In this document: one piece after another, positions 4,807 through 5,540 of the stretch | How the letters are laid out: each line of letters starts with the position of its first letter | Position numbering within the stretch: position 1 is the stretch's first letter | NCBI GenBank assembly: GCA_020853155.1 | Contig: JADYZL010000329.1 | Coordinates: 1 to 5,540 of the forward strand | DNA from: Bryobacterales bacterium | Lineage (GTDB): Bacteria; Acidobacteriota; Terriglobia; Bryobacterales; Bryobacteraceae | Length of the DNA stretch: 5,540 nt | Direction: 5' to 3' | Program-made: the position numbers and the translations under genes | The notes under the pieces: generated by a model | Database searches by the model: none | Seen by the model: the letters and a program-made list of their open reading frames with translations, nothing else | Told to the model about the DNA's origin: nothing

Positions 4807-5540
4807 ATGCGGATCCTGCTCACGAACGACGATGGCATCGACGCTATCGGTCTCACCACCCTGCGCGCGGTGCTTTCGCCGCTGGGCGAGGTGACGGTGG
4901 TGGCGCCCGCGACGGGAATGTCCGGCTGCAGCCACGCCGCAACGGAGAGTACGTTCCGCGTCTTCCATCTGGAGCCGCGCCGTCTGGCGGTGGAAGGCAC
5001 GCCGGTCGATTGCATTCGGGTCGCCCTGCACCTGTTTCCCGGCGAGTTCGATTGGGTCTTTTCCGGCATCAACGACGGCAGTAATCTCGGTACGGACGTA
5101 TACCATTCGGGAACCGTCGCCGCCGTGCGGGAAGGCGTGTTTCGCGGGATTCCCGGCATTGCGCTTTCCCATTACCGGAGCCGCCCTCTCACGGATCGAG
5201 ACTGGCGCCGCGCCGCCGAATGGTCCAACGCAACCGTCCGGACGCTGCTCGCCATCCCCCGGCCGGAACTCGGCTACTGGAACGTGAACTTCCCCTGCCC
5301 GCCCGAGAGCTACAGTGGCCTTCCGGAGATCTCGGCGTGCCCGCTTGAAATGGCCCCATTGCCGGCCAGCTACCTCGTCGAGGGCAACCAATTCCGCTAT
5401 CACGGGCGCTACTCGCTTCGGGGCAGCACGCCCGGTTCCGACGTGGCCGCCTGCTTCTCCGGCAAGACCTCGGTCACCTATATCATTCCCCCGGAGCGCT
5501 CCGTCACCGAAGAGTGCGAGACACTCCCGATGGCCGCCGG
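4807..5540 (+). CDS. surE: 5'/3'-nucleotidase SurE (3' end off window)
   Basis: SurE is a metal-dependent nucleoside monophosphate phosphatase of the cytoplasm, linked to stationary-phase survival and nucleotide turnover. The visible 244 codons are nearly full length for the family (about 250). MRILLTNDDGI (1-11) supplies Asp8 and Asp9, VVAPATGMSG (31-40) supplies Ser39, and FSGINDGSNLGTDVYHSGTV (85-104) supplies Asn89. These four match the metal ligands of E. coli SurE (D8, D9, S39, N92). EGTPVDC (63-69) and GIPGIALS (117-124) are also typical, and GSDVAACFSGKTSVTY matches the C-terminal block. ATG 4807 gives the standard N-terminus, but its GGAG (4800-4803) is only 3 nt away. An in-frame ATG at 4795, with GGCGAG 9 nt upstream, would add four residues (MLEL). 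No stop is reached before the edge. Confidence 0.96.
   Translation, partial: MRILLTNDDGIDAIGLTTLRAVLSPLGEVTVVAPATGMSGCSHAATESTFRVFHLEPRRLAVEGTPVDCIRVALHLFPGEFDWVFSGINDGSNLGTDVYHSGTVAAVREGVFRGIPGIALSHYRSRPLTDRDWRRAAEWSNATVRTLLAIPRPELGYWNVNFPCPPESYSGLPEISACPLEMAPLPASYLVEGNQFRYHGRYSLRGSTPGSDVAACFSGKTSVTYIIPPERSVTEECETLPMAA

Noticed and set aside
4804..5403. Minus-strand open frame antisense to surE
   Set aside because: The plus strand encodes SurE with all four metal ligands, and the antisense frame has no motif.
1..5540. tRNA or rRNA genes, CRISPR array, insertion sequence or other mobile element
   Set aside because: I saw no repeat-spacer pattern, cloverleaf, transposase or terminal inverted repeats, and almost all sequence is covered by chromosomal genes.

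Overview
The window is GC-rich bacterial DNA with tightly packed genes on both strands. Its core is a four-gene minus-strand operon for the last steps of cobalamin (vitamin B12) synthesis. Gene content, high GC, GTG starts and a Sec-exported peptidase-like protein would fit a Gram-negative soil bacterium. An Acidobacteriota (Bryobacterales/Solibacter-like) origin is my guess from general impression only; no marker gene in the window settles it.

Layout. (1) 1-353, plus: C-terminal end of a TPR-repeat protein whose start lies off the left edge. It is followed by a strong hairpin at 374-404, a likely terminator. (2) 458-817, minus: a small single-domain cupin that seems to have lost its metal-binding residues. 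(3) 818-1026: divergent intergenic region. (4) 1027-1893, plus: a signal-peptide-bearing protein resembling the succinylglutamate desuccinylase/aspartoacylase (AstE/AspA, M14-type) fold, with an altered active site. It converges on cobT with only 8 bp between the stop codons, and a 46-nt imperfect hairpin spans both stops. (5) 4711 down to 1902, minus: cobU-cobS-cobC-cobT. Each junction overlaps by about 20 nt (22, 19 and 20). (6) 4712-4806: 95-bp divergent spacer. (7) 4807 to the right edge, plus: surE, a 5'/3'-nucleotidase, cut off near its C-terminus.

How the genes work together. CobU phosphorylates adenosylcobinamide and then adds GMP to give AdoCbi-GDP. CobT makes alpha-ribazole phosphate from nicotinate mononucleotide and a lower-ligand base such as 5,6-dimethylbenzimidazole. 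CobS joins the two products at the membrane. The histidine phosphatase (CobC-like) removes the phosphate. Together they form a complete nucleotide-loop assembly set, enough to finish de novo cobinamide or to salvage imported cobinamide. No corrin-ring genes and no cobalamin riboswitch are visible here. Most of the window is ordinary and well understood. The less ordinary parts are the two degenerate-looking enzymes at 458-817 and 1027-1893, and the compact gene junctions. I see no convincing undescribed multi-gene system.
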